Below are positions 45,727 to 60,420 of a DNA stretch of 60,553 nt, one piece after another (positions within the stretch are counted from its first letter, which is position 1; each line of letters opens with the position of its first letter). The stretch covers positions 1-60,553 of the forward strand of contig JALNQF010000252.1 in assembly GCA_028456385.1 (NCBI GenBank), written 5' to 3'. The notes beneath the pieces were generated by a model, which saw only the letters and a list, made by a program, of their open reading frames with translations, searched no databases and was not told where the DNA came from. The translations under genes and the position numbers were made by a program. The DNA comes from Ophiosphaerella korrae (taxonomy: Eukaryota; Ascomycota; Dothideomycetes; Pleosporales; Phaeosphaeriaceae).

Positions 45727-46155
45727 TATTACTATAGTAATAGAAGAGCTATAGATAGAACTAATTAGTCTTAAAATAATTAAATTAGACTTATATAACC
45801 CTAAGGAACACGAACTTAATTAGGAGGCTATATATAATTAGGACACCTAGAGTAATCTATAATCTAAAGACTCTTAGTATTAGTAGATTATAGATTATAA
45901 TAATCTACAATCTATTAGTCTTAGTAAATATAGATTAATAGATTACTACAAGTATATAGTTAGTAGGATGTATATTATTAGGATAGTATTAGTAATTTAA
46001 TCCTTTAACTATAGAAGGCTAATATAAGATAGTTATGAAACATCCTCTATTATTTATAGTTATTATAGATCTTAATATAAGCTTTTACTATTACTTCTTA
46101 ATCTACTAACTCTTAAATATAGGGACCTATAGTTAACGATAGGAGGCTAGTAATA
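45727..46155 (+). repeat. GyA-4 5' LTR
   Basis: 429 bp, same length as 59680-60108; the pair differs mainly by C/T and G/A changes. Confidence 0.92.
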
Positions 46156-48556
46156 CCTTACTAATTTAGTTATTACGAGAAGCAAAGCGTAAGTAGTGTA
46201 CAGTCTAGCTAATACGATAGTAGAAAGTTTAACTAGGAAAATAGCTAAAGCACCTATAAGTAGTTATAAGTTTAATAATATAGTATAGAAGGATATTAAG
46301 AACTATATAAATAATCTAATTTCTAAAAAAGAAGATATAAAAATAGTAATTAACGCCTTAGAAATATAGAACAAGGAGCTTTAAGATTACGTAAAGTAGA
46401 ACAAAGTATAGATTAAAGCTATTATTAAAGGTTAGAACTAGATAGAACTTATTATACAATAACTAGAAATAAGTGTAACAAAGAAACTACTAAAGATACC
46501 TATTCTTAAGAAGTTTAATAGAATAAAAGAAAAACTAAGACCTTTTATTATATTAGTATAACTCTAGATAGATGTATAAGTACGACACTTCGATATAGAA
46601 GAAAAAAAAGTAATATATATTAGACTATATCTTAAAGAAGACGTAATAAGATAGTATAAACCTTACTAGATAGATTATACAATATATTCTCTAATAACCT
46701 AGAAGGACAAAACTAGAGCTATTTTTAGAAGTTACAAGTACTTTACTAAACAAATAAGAGTAGTATTTAGAGATATAGATATTACCTAATAAGCTAAAGA
46801 ATAGCTAGAAAAGCTTATATAAAGTTAGAGTGTTCTAAAATATATATTATAGTTTAAATAACTATTATAAAATATAGAATAGAATAAGTTAGCTTTAATA
46901 TTATAATTTAAACAAAGACTAAACTCTAAAATCTAATACAAAATAATATACATAGAGAAACTAAAGATACTAGAAGCTCTAAAGTAATAAGTAATACAAA
47001 TAGATAATAATCTTTAAGAATAGAAGAAGAATAAATATAGAGGTTACACCTAGAATTACAACAAGAGAGACCTTATAGTCTTTAACGCTAATAAAGATAA
47101 AAAGAAAAAGAAGAATAAAGACTTTACGTACTTTAACTATAGTAAGAAAGGCTACTACGTAAAAGACTACTAATTGTAAAAGAAGAAAGATATAGTATAC
47201 TATAAATATAAGAAACTAGGACACTTCGCAAAGGACTATAGAAGTAAGGACCTAAAGAAAGAAACTTAGTTAAAAATAACTAAAAAGAAGAAAGAAGTAC
47301 TATAAGTATAGGCTAAACTCTAAGAAAAGGTAGCTAAGAGTAAAGAAGTATAATATACAATACTCTATTAGACCTTTTGTTATAATAATAACTACTATAT
47401 ATATCTTTCTAGTAAATAGGGAGTAGTATAGATCCTATAGAAATAGAGATATAGAGTAGCTATAATAAAAGAAAGAATAAAAGCTTAGCTAAAAGAGATA
47501 GCCTAAGTAATAGACTTACTAGTAGAAGATCTAGAAAGAGAAGAGCCCCTAGTACTATTAATCTAGGCTAAAGGACTAGCACTAGATAAAGAGACTACTA
47601 CAACTACCTCTAAAGAACTATAAGGAAGTAAGAGATAAGTTAGTATAAAAGATATAGAATACGCCTAGCTAATAATATATAGTTATAATAGTTAAATAAT
47701 AATAGATATAAAAGAATAAAATAAAGAATAGAGATTTATTTAAATATACTTAATAGTTATAAGTATAAAAGAAGTATATAAAGACTAGAAAGAACGTAAT
47801 CTTAAAAAAATAAAGTTTATACTATTTTAAGAATAGATAAAGTAATATATAGTTATAGTAGAGAGAATACCTATATAAAGAGAATAGTAATACTTTGTAA
47901 GAAAGACGCGATAGATTAATAAAGCCTATACACTAAGAGTACTAGTAGTATACTATATCTTAATAACAAATACACTTAGAAAAGATAAGTACTAGGAAGA
48001 GGATAATAAAATAATAGATCTAAAACACCTAGTATATTTTAAAGTATTATAGATATTATACCTAGATAAGAATTATATTATATATAGGAACTCTAAGATA
48101 AACAATAATATATAGCCTATATAAAGAAGAGGTTATAACTATATAAAAGTAATCCTAGTAGAAAATATCTAAGGATAGAAAATAATCCTAGAAGATAGAT
48201 ATATAGTAGTAAAACCTAGACCTAAGTTAACTAAGAAATATATCTAAAGAGGACTATAGTACAAATATATAAATAATAAATATCTAAAATATAAAGAATA
48301 TAAACTAGAAATAGGGCTATAGCTCTAGAAAAATAGATAATTTATAAAGTTACTTAAGTAAGAAAAGCTAGAAGGTATAGAAGGCCTATATATTATAAAA
48401 ATAGGTACATATTAAAAGAAAAAAGTATAGTTAATAATTAATAGTAGAGCTACAAGAAACTTTATATTAAAGAAGTTTATAGAAATATAAGGAATAAAAT
48501 ATATAACAAAGAAGTACCCTTAATAACTAAGTACGATTAAAAGAAAACTATTCTAG

Positions 48557-48986
48557 TGTTATAGGCGTAATAGAAGAAATCGAGATAGAACTAATTAGTC
48601 CTAACTTAGGTGCTAACAAAGCATAGGACAAGTAGAGTAATAATCTTAATTAGGAGACTATACATAATTAAGATACCTAGAGTAATCTATAATCTATAGA
48701 TTCTTAGTATCTATAAATTATAGATTAAGATAATCTATAATCTACTAGTCTTAGTAACTATAGATTATAGATTACAATAAGTATATAGTTAGTAGGATAC
48801 GTATTATTAGGATAGTATTAGTAATTTAATCCTTTAACTATAGAACGCTAATACAAGATAGTTGTAAAACATCTTCTATTATTTATAGTTATAGTAGATT
48901 ATAACCTAAGCTTTTACTATTACCTTATAATTTACTAACCTCTTCTAAGATAGGTGCCTATAGTTAATAACAAGTAGTCTATTATA
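48557..48986 (+). repeat. GyA-5 5' LTR
   Basis: 430 bp, tgttataggcgtaatag ... ctattata. Keeps the TG start unmutated. Confidence 0.92.
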
Positions 48987-50951
48987 CCTTACTAATTTAG
49001 TTATTACAAGAAGCGAAGCGTAAGTAGCGTATAGTCTAGCTAATATAATAGTAGAAAGTTTAACTAAAATAAGTAAAGCCCCTAAGAGTAATTAAGAGTC
49101 TAATAGTACTATATAGGAAACAATTAAAGACTATATTAATAACCTAATATCTAAGAAAGAAGATATAAAAATAGTAATTAATACGTTAGAAGTATAGAAT
49201 AAAGAGCTTTAAGACTATATAAAGTAAAATAAAGTATAGATTAAGGCTATTATTATAGGATAGAATTAAATAGAGTTAATTATACAACGCCTAGAGATAA
49301 GTGCGATAAAGAAACTACTAAAGATACCTGTCTTTAAGAAGTTTAATAGAACAAGAGAGAAACTAAGACCTTTTATTACTTTAGTGTAGCTCTAAATAGA
49401 CGTATAAGTACTACACTTTAATATAGAAGAAAAGAAAGTAATATATATTAGACTATATCTTAAAGAAGACGTAATAAGATAGTATAAACCTTACTAAATA
49501 GATTACACGACATACTCTCTAATAACCTAGAAGGATAAAACTAGAGCTATCTTTAGAAGTTATAAATACTTTACTAAACGAATAAGAGTAGTGTTTAGAG
49601 ACATAGACATTACTTAATAAGCTAAAGAGTAACTAGAGAAGCTTATATAAAGTTAGAGTGTTCTAAAATACGTATTATAATTTAAATAACTATCCTAAAA
49701 TATAGAATAGAACGAGTTAGCCTTAATATTACAATTTAAACAAGGACTAAACTCTAAGATCTAATACAAGATAATATACATAGAGAAACTAAGGATACTA
49801 GAAGCTTTAAAGTAATAGGTAATACAAATTAATAACGATCTTTAAGAATAGAAGAAAAACAAGTATAGAGGTTATACCTAGAATTATAACAAAGGAGACC
49901 TTATAATCCTTAACGCTAATAAGGATAAAAAGAAAAAAAAGAATAAAGACTTTATATACTTTAACTATAGTAAGAAAGGATATTACGTAAAAGACTACTA
50001 ATTATAGAAGAAAAAAGATATAGTATACTATAAATATAAGAAACTAGGATACTTTGTAATAGACTATAGAAGTAAGGACCTAAAGAAAGAAACCTAGTTA
50101 AAGACAACTAAGAAAAAGAAGGAAGTACTACAAGTATAGGCTAAACCTTAAGAGAAAGTAGCTAGGAGCAAAGAAGTATAACATATAATACTCTATTAGA
50201 CCTTTTATTATAATAACAACTACTATATATATTTTTCTAGTAAATAGAGAGTAGTATAGTTCCTATAGAAATAGAGATATAAAGTAGCTATAATAAAAGA
50301 AAATAGAATAAAAGCTTAGCTTAAAGAAATAGCCTAAGTAATAGACTTACTAATAGAAGACTTAGAAGGAGAAGAGCCTCTAGAACTATTAATCTAGGCT
50401 AAAGGACTAGCACTAGATAAAGAGACTATAACAACTACTTCTAAAGGACTATAAGGAAGTAAAAAACAAGTTAGTATAAGAGGTATAGAGTATACCTAGC
50501 TAATAATATATAGCTATAATAGCTACATAATAATAGATATAGAAGAATAAAATAAAAAATAGAGATTTGTTTAGATATACTTAATAGTTATAAGTATAGA
50601 AGAAGCGTACGAAGACTAGAAAGAACGTAATCTTAAAGAAACTAAGTTTATACTATTTTAAGAATAGATAAAGTAATATATAGTTATAGTAAGAAGAATA
50701 CCTATACTAAGAGAATAGTAGTACTTTATAAGGAAAACGCGATAGATTAACAAAGCCTATATACTAAGAGTACTAGTAGTATACTATATCCTAATAATAG
50801 ATATACCTAGTAAAGATAAGTACTAAGAAGGGGATAACAAAATAATAGATCTAGAACATCTAGTATATTTTAAAGTATTATAGATATTATACCTAGATAA
50901 GAATTATATTATATATAGAAACCCTAAAGTAAATAATAGCGTATAGCCTAT

Positions 50952-51293
50952 TGTAAAGTAGACTTTACGTAAGATAACTTAATAAGGTAGTTTTAACAAT
51001 TAACTAAAAAGAGTAAATAGTAGATAAAGCTATCTAAGTAAGTACTAGGTATATATACCTAGTAGCTTACTAAGTACTAACTAAAAGTAGAAAGGTAGTT
51101 AAATATTAGTAAGTTGTAAACTTACTAATATATTAGTAAGTTCGTAATGTTAGTAAGTTTGCGATGTTAGTAAGTTGCAAACTTACTAATATATTAGTAA
51201 GTTTATAATGTTAGTAAGTTTACAATATTAGTAAGTTATAAACTTACTAATATTAGTACAAAAATAAGAGATATAAGGGATAACTCCCTTACA
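50952..51293 (+). mobile_element. Solo LTR-C with TSD cctat
   Basis: 342 bp, tgtaaagtagactttacg ... ataactcccttaca (TG...CA). Perfect 5 bp TSD cctat at 50947-50951 and 51294-51298. The middle is an array of (t)tagtaag / cttactaa units, longer here than in the 271 bp copy, so copy number differs between insertions. No full element of this family is in the window. Confidence 0.93.
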
Positions 51294-54200
51294 CCTATAA
51301 AGAGAAGAGGCTATAATTATATAAGAGTAATTATAGTAGAAAATATCTAGGGATAGAAAATAATCCTAGAAGATAGATACCTAGTACTAAGACCTAGACC
51401 TAAATTAACTAAGAAATATATTTAAAGAGGACTATAGTACAAGTATATAAATAATAAATACTTAAAATACAAAGAATAGAAACTTAAAATAGGACTATAG
51501 CTCTAGAAAGAAAGATAATTTATAAAAATACCTAAGTAAGAAAAGCTAGAAGGTATAAGAAGCCTATATATTACAAAAATAGGTATATACTAAGGAAGGA
51601 AAGTATAATTAATAATTAAGAGTAGAGCTACAAGAAACTTTATATTAAAGAAGTTTATAGAAATACAAGGAATAAAGTATATAATAAAGAAATACTTTTA
51701 ATAATTAAGTATAATTAAAGGAAAACTATTCTAGGAACCTATATAGTTTAAAACAGTACCCTTACTACTAAGGTTAGAAAGACTAGAAATTAAGAATATA
51801 GTTATAGATATAACGACAATTAATAATAAATAAGATATAATATTAGGAATACTATAGTTATATATAACTAACCTAAATATTAATTAGAGAATAGGATAGA
51901 TTAATTATAGTAAAATAGATATACTAAAAGCTAATATAAGTACCTACAAAAGAGAATTTCCTAAAGAATATAAGAAATAAGAAAAGAAGCTTATAGAGCT
52001 AGAAGATTACCTTCTAGAATATTAACTATAAAACTTAATAATAGAACTAGAAGAAGGTAAAAATATAAGATAGAGCCTAGTTTACTAAAAAATAGAAGAG
52101 GAATCTAAGATTAAACAAGTATTTATATAGAACACAATAAAAAAGAAATAGATTAAAGAATCTAAATCCTTAGTAGCGTATAAACTAATATTTATAGATA
52201 AAAAAGGAATAAGTAATAAGAGACTCTACGTAGATTTTAGAAAAACTAACATAATTATAAACAAGAATTAATACCTACTACTACAAATAGATAGAATACA
52301 AGACAAACTATAAAGAGCAAAGATTTTTATAAAGCTAGATATCTAGAACGCCTACTACTAGATTAGAATTAAAGAAGGTAATAAGTAGAAAATAGCGTTT
52401 AGAACATAGTATAGACTATATAAATACTTAGTTATGCTATTTAGCTTAATAAACGCACTAGTAGTATTCTAAGAAAGAATTAATATAGTACTAAGAGAGT
52501 ACTTAGATATATTTACATTTATATACCTAGACAACATCTTTATATCCTTAGAAATAAAGGAAGAACACGTATAATATATATACAAAGTACTAGAGAAACT
52601 AGTAGAAAATAAACTATTTCTAAAAATAAGAAAATGCGAATTTTATATAAAGAAAATAGATTTCCTTAGATTTATTATTAAACTAGGAAAAATCAAGATT
52701 AACCTAGAAAAGATTAGATTAATTAACAAATAGCTAACACTAAGAAACCTAAAAGAAGTACAATAATTTTATAGGCTAGCTAACTTTTATAGAAAGTTAA
52801 TAGTAAGATACTCTAAAGATATAGAACTAATAACAAGACTTATAAAGAAAGATACGCTATTTAAATAGACTAAGGAATGCGATAAAGTATTTAGAAAAAT
52901 TAAGAAGAAATTTATAGAGAATCTAGTTATTAGAATATATAACCTAGACCTACTAGTAATAGTAAAGATAGATGTATCTAATTTAGTCTATAGAATAGCA
53001 CTAATACAAGAAGACCTAGAGACTAAGAAAGAATATTTAGCTAAATACTTCTCTAAGAAAATAAAAATAGTAGAACTTAACTACCTAATTTATAACAAAG
53101 AGATACTAGTAATCTATAAAGTATTTAAACAATAGAAAGTATACTTACAAAGAGTAAAGTATTAGATAAAGGTCTATATAGACTATAAAAATCTTATAAG
53201 ATTTATAATAAATAAAAAACTATTATAACACTATATAAGATAGAAAGAGTTCCTATTAATATTTAATATAGAAATTATATATATAAAAGAAAAAGATAAT
53301 TAGTTTATAGATACTCTTAGTAGAAGACTAGACTTATAAGAAGAAGTAAGCGCTACTAGTATAGTTCTAGTTAAGAACAAAGAAGGATATTTAGTCTTAA
53401 ATACACCTAAAATAGCTATAATACTTAAAAGAACAAGTAGTAAGCTAAATAAATAGATTTAAAAAATAACGTAAGAATTATCTAAAGAAATAGAGAAACT
53501 AGAAATCTAAAAAGGAATTATATAAGCCTATAGAAGAATATATATTCTAAGGAAAATTTAAAGAGAATTTATACAACAATTCTATAAATTACTAGTATAT
53601 AGTTACTAAGGTATTAAGAAAATAATAGATAGACTACTACAAGACTATTATATTCTAAAAGTAAGATAACTAATAATAGAGGTACTACAAGACTATATAG
53701 AATACTATAGAAATAAATATAATAGATATATACTATATAGAATACTATAACTAGTAGAAGTACTAGAATAACTATAAGAAGTTATTACGATAGACTTTAT
53801 TACAAAGCTACTAAAGTCTAAAGATCTAATATTAAGAGTTAAATATAATAGAATGTTAATAATAGTAGATAAACTTATAAAGTACTTATACTTTAGACTA
53901 TATAAAGAGAAAAGTAGGATAGAGGTTACTACTTACTAGGTTATAGGAATAGTAATTAGTTAATATAGACTACTAGATAAGATTATTATAGATAGAGATG
54001 TATAATTTATATTAAAACTATAGAGAATAATAGTAGCGCAATTAGAAATACAACACGTAATGTCTATAGTATATTATCTATAAATAGATAGATAATTAGA
54101 ATAAATAAATTAGATAGTAGAATAATATCTAAGATACTACTTTAACTACAACTAGAACAATTAGGTATAGCTACTACCTATAGTACAATTAGTATATAAC

Positions 54201-54789
54201 AGCGCAAAGAATATAGTAACAAGAGTATTACTCTTCTTTGTAAACTATAGATTTAAACCTAATATATACTAGATACTAAGAAATTAGATATCTTAGTCTC
54301 TAAGAGGAGAAAAATTCGCTAACAAACTTAAAAACATACACGATTAACTAAGATAGGATATAGAGTTCTTGTATAATTAAATAGTAAAATATTATAACAA
54401 GAAATATAAAGAAGGACTTTAATTTAAAGAAAGAGAAAAAGTATAGTTAGTATAAAAGAATATTAAAAGTAATTAACTAAGTCTAAAACTAGACTACGTT
54501 AAGATAAGACTATATAAAATTAAGAAAGAAGTTATACTAGTTATATTTAGATTAAAGCTACTAAATAAAATAAAGATATACCTAATATTCTATATAGCTC
54601 TACTAGAATAAGTACTACAAGAAGTAGAACTACTAGTATATAAAGTAGATACGTATAGAGAATAGAAAGAATAAGAAGTTAAAAAAATCCTATAGTACTA
54701 GTTCTAAAATAGAAGAAACTACTACTTAGTAAAATAGATAGGTATAGACAAAAAAGGACAACTATAGGAGAAAATATAGGAACTAGAGG

Positions 54790-55122
54790 ACTACTAAAGT
54801 TAAAACCTTCTAGAACGCCTAGTAGTAAACTAAAAGAACTAATATTACTAATAATAGATAGAGAGACGTTAAGAACGTCTAATATAAGATCTACTACAAT
54901 AAACGCTTTATCTAAGTCTAGCTTAGCTTCTAGAGCTACTAACTATTTAGCTAATTTCTTATTATTTAAGGCTTTTATCTTATAAAGACAAGAGAGATAA
55001 GCTTAATTCTTTACTAGCTTACTCTACGTAAGCTCTTAGATTTACTTATACTTAGCTTTAGCCTCTATAATTTAAGATAGTAATTTCTCTTAAGTTTAGT
55101 TAATAGCTTTCCCTATTATTAT
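54790..55122 (-). other. Antisense accessory frame in GyA-5
   Basis: Same frame as 1960-2313 with the EAKAK, SKLVEN-like and NNKKLA blocks. The downstream stop of the other copies is removed by a small deletion near 54790. Confidence 0.3.
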
Positions 55123-55471
55123 TAAGCCTAAACGTAAGAATAAGTATAATAAACGTATACTTAGAAAAAGAAACACTATATATATTATAAGAACTATATA
55201 TATTTATATAAATATATACTTTATAAGCTTTACTATTATTTATAGAAATAATATAAAGAAGAGACTTAGGATTTAATTTAGGAGAAGTATAATAAGAATA
55301 AAGAAATATTTTAATACTATTACGTAATATATAATTAGTAAGAAGATAGCGACAATATATAGATAAAATAGGTATAAGAGAGGATAAAGAACTCTATATT
55401 AATAAAGAAACTAGATTAATAACTCTAGCTCTAGGATAGATAAACTAAGACCTATCTAGAGGAGGAGATAG

Positions 55472-55901
55472 TGTTATAGGCGTAATAGAAGAAATTAAGA
55501 TAGAACTAATTAGTCCTAACTTAGGTACTAATAAAGTATAAGACGAGTAGAGTAATAATTTTAATTAGGAGACTATACATAATTAGGATACCTAGGGTAA
55601 TCTATAATCTATAGATTCTTAGTATCTATAGATTATAGATTAAGATAATCTATAATCTACTAGTCTTAGTAACTATAGATTATAGATTACGATAAGTATA
55701 TAGTTAGTAGGATACGTATTATTAGGATAGTATTAGTAATTTAATCCTTTAACTATAGAACGCTAATATAAGATAGTTACGAAATATCTTCTATTGTTTA
55801 TAGTTATTATAGATTATAACCTAAGCTTTTACTATTACCTTATAATTTACTAACTCCTTCTAAGATAGGTGCCTATAGTTAACGATAGGCGGCCTATTAT
55901 A
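55472..55901 (+). repeat. GyA-5 3' LTR
   Basis: 430 bp, directly after gaggaggagatag. Same length as the 5' LTR. Confidence 0.92.
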
Positions 55902-58900
55902 TCTAGAAACCTATTAGGTTCGAGATAGTTCCCTCTATATTAGAACTAGAAGAAATAATAATTAAGAATATAGTTATAGATATAACAATAATTAATAATA
56001 AATAAGAGATAATACTAGGAATACTATAGTTATAGATAACTAACCTATACATTAATTAGAGAATAGGGAAAATTAGTTATAGTAGAATAGATATACTAAA
56101 AGCTAATATAAGCACTACTAGAAGAGAATTCCTTAAAGAATACAAGAAATAGGAGAAATAGCTTATAGAGCTAGAAGATTATCTTCTAGAATATTACCTA
56201 TAGGATTTAGCAATAGAGCTAGAAGAAAGTAAAGACGTAAGATAGAGCCTAGTCTACTAAAAAATAGAAGAAGAATTAAAAATTAAATAAATATTTATCT
56301 AAAACGTAATAAAGAAAGAATAGATACAAGAATCTAAATCTAGAGTAGTATATAGACTAATATTCGTAGACAAGAAAAGAATAAGTAAAAAGAGACCTTA
56401 CGTAGATTTTAGAAAAACTAACATAATTATAAATAAGAACTAATACCTATTACTATAAATAGATAGAATATAAGATAGACTATAAAGAGTAAGAATCTTT
56501 ATAAAGCTAGATATCTAGAATACTTACTATTAAATTAGAATTAAAGAAAGCAATAAGTAAAAAATAGCGTTTAGAATATAGTATAGACTATATAAATACT
56601 TAGTTATACTATTTAGCTTAATAAACGCACTAGTAGTATTTTAAGAAAGAATTAATATAGTACTAAGAGAGTACTTAGATATATTTATATTTGTATACCT
56701 AGACAATATCCTTATATACTTAGAAATAGAGGAGGAACACGTATAATATATATACAAAGTACTAGAAAAACTAGTAGAAAATAAGTTATTTCTTAAAATA
56801 AGAAAATACAAGTTCTATATAAAAGAAATAGATTTCCTTAGATTTATTATTAAACTAGGAAAAATTAAGATTAACTTTAAAAAGATTAGATTAATTAATA
56901 AATAGCTAACACTAAAAAACCTAAAAGAAGTATAATAATTTTATAGGCTAACTAACTTTTATAGAAAGTTAATAATAGGATAGTCTAAAGATATAGAACT
57001 AATAACAAGACTTATAAAAAAAGACACGCTATTTAAATAGATAAAAGAATATAATAAGGTATTTAAAAAGATAAAATAAAAGTTTATAGAAAATCTAGTT
57101 ATTAGAATATATAACCTAGAACTACTAGTAATAGTAAACATAGATATATCTAACTTAGTCTATAGAATAGCACTAATACAAGAAGACCTACTAACTAAGA
57201 AAGAATATTTAGTTAAATACTTCTCTAAGAAAATAAAAATAGTAGAACTTAATTATCTAATTTACAATAAAGAAATACTAGTAATCTTTAAAGTATTTAA
57301 ATAATAGAGAGTATACCTATAATAAGTAAAATATTAGATAAAGGTTTATATAGACTATAAGAATCTTATAAGATTTATAATAAATAAAGAATTATTACAA
57401 CGCTATATAAGATAGTAAGAATTCCTATTAATATTTAATATAGAAGTTATATATATAAAAGGGAAAGATAATTAATTTATAGACGCCTTTAGTAGAAGAC
57501 TAGACTTATAAGAAGAAGTAAGTACTACTAGTATAGTTCTAGTTAAGAATAAAGAAGGATATTTAGTCCTAAATATACTTAAAATAGCCGTAATACTTAA
57601 AAGAACTAGTAGTAAGCTAGATAAATAGATTTAGAAAGTAATAAAGGAAGTATCTAAAGAAATAAAGAAATTAGAAATCTAAAAAGGATTTATATAAGCT
57701 TATAGAAGAATATATACTCTAAGAAAGATTTAGAGAGAATTTATAAGATAATTCTATAAATTCTTAGTATATAGTTACTAAGGTATTAATAAAATATTAG
57801 ATAGACTACTATAAGACTATTATATTCTAAAAGTAAGATAATTAGTAATAGAAGTACTACGAGACTATACAGAATATTAGAAGAATAAGTATAATAGATA
57901 CGTACTATATAGGATATTATAACTAGTAGAAGTACTAAAATAACTATAGGAAGTTATTATAATAGACTTTATTACAAAGCAACCTAAGTCTAAAGACCTA
58001 ATATTAGGAGTTAAATATAATAGAATCCTAATAATAGTAGATAAACTTATAAAGTATATATACTTTAGACTATATAAAAAGAAAAGTAAGATAGAAGTTA
58101 CTATATATTAGGTTCTAGGAACTATAATTAGCTAATATAGTCTACTAGATAAGATTATTATAGATAGAGATATACAATTTATATTAAAACTATAGAGAAT
58201 AATAGTAGCGTAATTAGGAATATAATACGTAATATCTATAGTATACTACCTATAGATAGATAGATAGTTATAATAAATAAACTAAACTATAGAATAATAC
58301 TTAAGATGTTACCTTAACTATAACTAGAATAATTAGGTATAGCTACTGCCTATAGTATAGTTAGTATATAACAGCGTAAAGAATATAGTAATAGGAGTAT
58401 TACTCTTCTTTATAAACTATAGATTTAAACCTAATATATACTAGATACTAAGAAACTAGATATTTTAGTCTCTAAGAGGAGAAAACTTCGCTAATAGACT
58501 TAAAGATATACACGATTAACTAAGATAGGATATAGAATTCTTGTATAATTATATAGCTAAGTACTATAATAGAAAGTATAAAGAAAGACTTTAATTTAAA
58601 AAGAGAAAAAAAGTATAGTTAGTATAAAAGAATATTAAAAGTAAGTAACTAAGTTTAAAATTAGACTACGTTAAAATAAGACTATATAAAATTAAGAATA
58701 AAGTTACACTAGTTATATTTAAATTAAAACTACTAAATAAGATAAAGATATACTTAATATTCTATATAGCCTTACTAGAACAAGTACTATAAAACGTAGA
58801 ATTACTAGTATATAAAGTAGACACGTATAGAGAATAAAAAGAATAAGAAGTTAAAAAAATCTTATAGTACTAGTTCTATAATAGAAGAAACTACTATTTA

Positions 58901-58976
58901 GTAAAATAGATAGGTATAAATAAAAAAGGATAACTATAGGAAAATATATAGGAACTAGAGGATAATCTTAACTACT

Positions 58977-59330
58977 CTAAGAAACTAGAGGACTTCTAAA
59001 GTTAAAACCCTCTAGAACGCCTAGTAGTAAACTAAGAGAACTAATATTACTACTACTAGATAGAAAAACAATAGGATTACCTAATATAGGACCTACTATA
59101 ATAACGCTAAACGCCTTATCTAAGTCTAGCTTAGCTTTTAGAGCTACTAACTATTTAGCTAACTTCTTATTATTTAGCGCCTTTATCTTATAAAGACAAG
59201 ATAGATAAGTTTAATTCTCTACTAGCTTACTCTACGTAAGCTCCTAGATCTATTTATATTTAGCTTTAGCCTCTATAATTTAAGATAGTAATTTCTCTTA
59301 AGTCTAGTTAATAGCTCTCTTTATTATTAT
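58977..59330 (-). other. Antisense accessory frame in GyA-4
   Basis: 354 nt, exactly the length of the GyA-1 frame, with the same blocks. The sense strand of the same region also stays readable (DARISIINIYLERETLNTLQ-type in related copies), so which strand was coding is undecided. Confidence 0.35.
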
Positions 59331-59679
59331 TAAGCCTAGACGCAAAAATAAGTATAATAAACGTATACTTAGAAAGATAGACACTAAATACGTTATAAGA
59401 ACTACGTATATTTATATAAATATATACTTTATAAGCCCTACTATTATTTATAGAAATAATATAAAGAAGAGACTTAGGGTTAGACTTAGGGGAAGTATAA
59501 TAAGAATAAGGAAATATCTTAATACTATTGCGTAACACGTAATTAGTAAGAAGGTAGTAATAACGTATAGATAAAATAACTATAGAGAGTAATAAAGAAC
59601 TACAAATTAATAAAGAAAGTAGATTAATAACCTTAGCTTTAGGATAGATAAATAAAGACCTACTTAAAAAAAGAGATAG

Positions 59680-60108
59680 TATTATAATAGTAATAGAAGA
59701 GCTATAAATAGAACTAAATAGTCTTATATTAATTAAATTAGACTTATATAACCTTAAAGAATATAAACTTAATTAGGAGGCTATATATAATTAAAATACC
59801 TAGAGTAATCTATAATCTATAGACTCTTAGTATTAGTAGATTATAGATTATAATAATCTATAATCTATTAGTCTTAGTAAATATAGATTAATAGATTACT
59901 ACAAGTATATAGTTAGTAAGATATATATTATTAGGATAGTATTAGTAATTTAATCTTTTAACTATAGAACGCTAATACAAGATAGTTACAAAATATCCTC
60001 TATTGTTTATAGTTATTATAGATCCTAATATAAGCTTTTACTATTACTTCTTAATCTACTAACTTCTAAATATAGGTACCTCTAGTTAATAACAAGAGGC
60101 TAGTAATA
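59680..60108 (+). repeat. GyA-4 3' LTR
   Basis: 429 bp, tattataatagtaatagaag ... gctagtaata, followed by the TSD agaag and then GyA-3 sequence (actagacttatagaaag). Confidence 0.92.
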
Positions 60109-60420
60109 AGAAGACTAGACTTATAGAAAGAAGTAAATACTACTAGTATAGTTCTAATATAAAATAAAGAATAATACTTAGTTTTAAAAATACCTAAAAT
60201 AGCTATAATACTTAAAAGAACAAGTAGTAAGCTAAATAAATAGATTTAGAGAATAACGTAAGAAATATCTAAAGAAATAAAAAAGCTAAAAATCTAGAAA
60301 GGATTTATATAAGCTTATAGAAGAATATATACTCTAAAGAAAATCTAAAGAGAATTTATATAATAATTCTATAAATTACTAGTATATAGTTACTAAAGTA
60401 TTAATAAAACCCTAGATAGA

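Larger units (their letters stand above)
48557..55901 (+). mobile_element. GyA-5, complete chromovirus
   Basis: LTRs of 430 bp at 48557-48986 and 55472-55901, TSD tctag at 48552-48556 and 55902-55906. It interrupts GyA-4 between protease and RT. Internal order: gag with zinc knuckles (49945-50080, Cys to Tyr), LTR-C insertion 50952-51293, protease NSRATRN (about 51615), RT (about 52210-52600, YLDN), RNase H, integrase H2C2 and core (about 53560-54420; YYL-IDR, NSAKNI), chromodomain (about 54640-54800; EVKKIL, NYYLVKWIGMDKK). A region of about 650 bp follows before the purine tract 55458-55471. Net length without LTR-C 6998 bp, matching GyA-1. Stops are all RIP-type. Confidence 0.94.
45727..60108 (+). 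mobile_element. GyA-4, chromovirus split by GyA-5
   Basis: LTRs 45727-46155 and 59680-60108, both 429 bp, TSD agaag at 45722-45726 and 60109-60113. Its LTR is a distinct subfamily (gaagagctatagatagaact, acttatataacc). The 5' half 46156-48556 holds gag, zinc knuckles (about 47117-47255) and protease NSRATRN (about 48442). The 3' half 55907-59679 holds RT (IYLDN-type YLDN at about 56698), RNase H, integrase (about 57740-58500, with YYLQIDR-like YHPQTDGQ equivalent) and chromodomain (about 58800-58960). Without GyA-5 the element is about 7.0 kb. Inactive: stops throughout. Confidence 0.93.

Noticed and set aside
51060..51250. CRISPR-like regular repeats
   Set aside because: Units are contiguous and palindromic inside an LTR with a TSD in a eukaryotic genome; no spacers.
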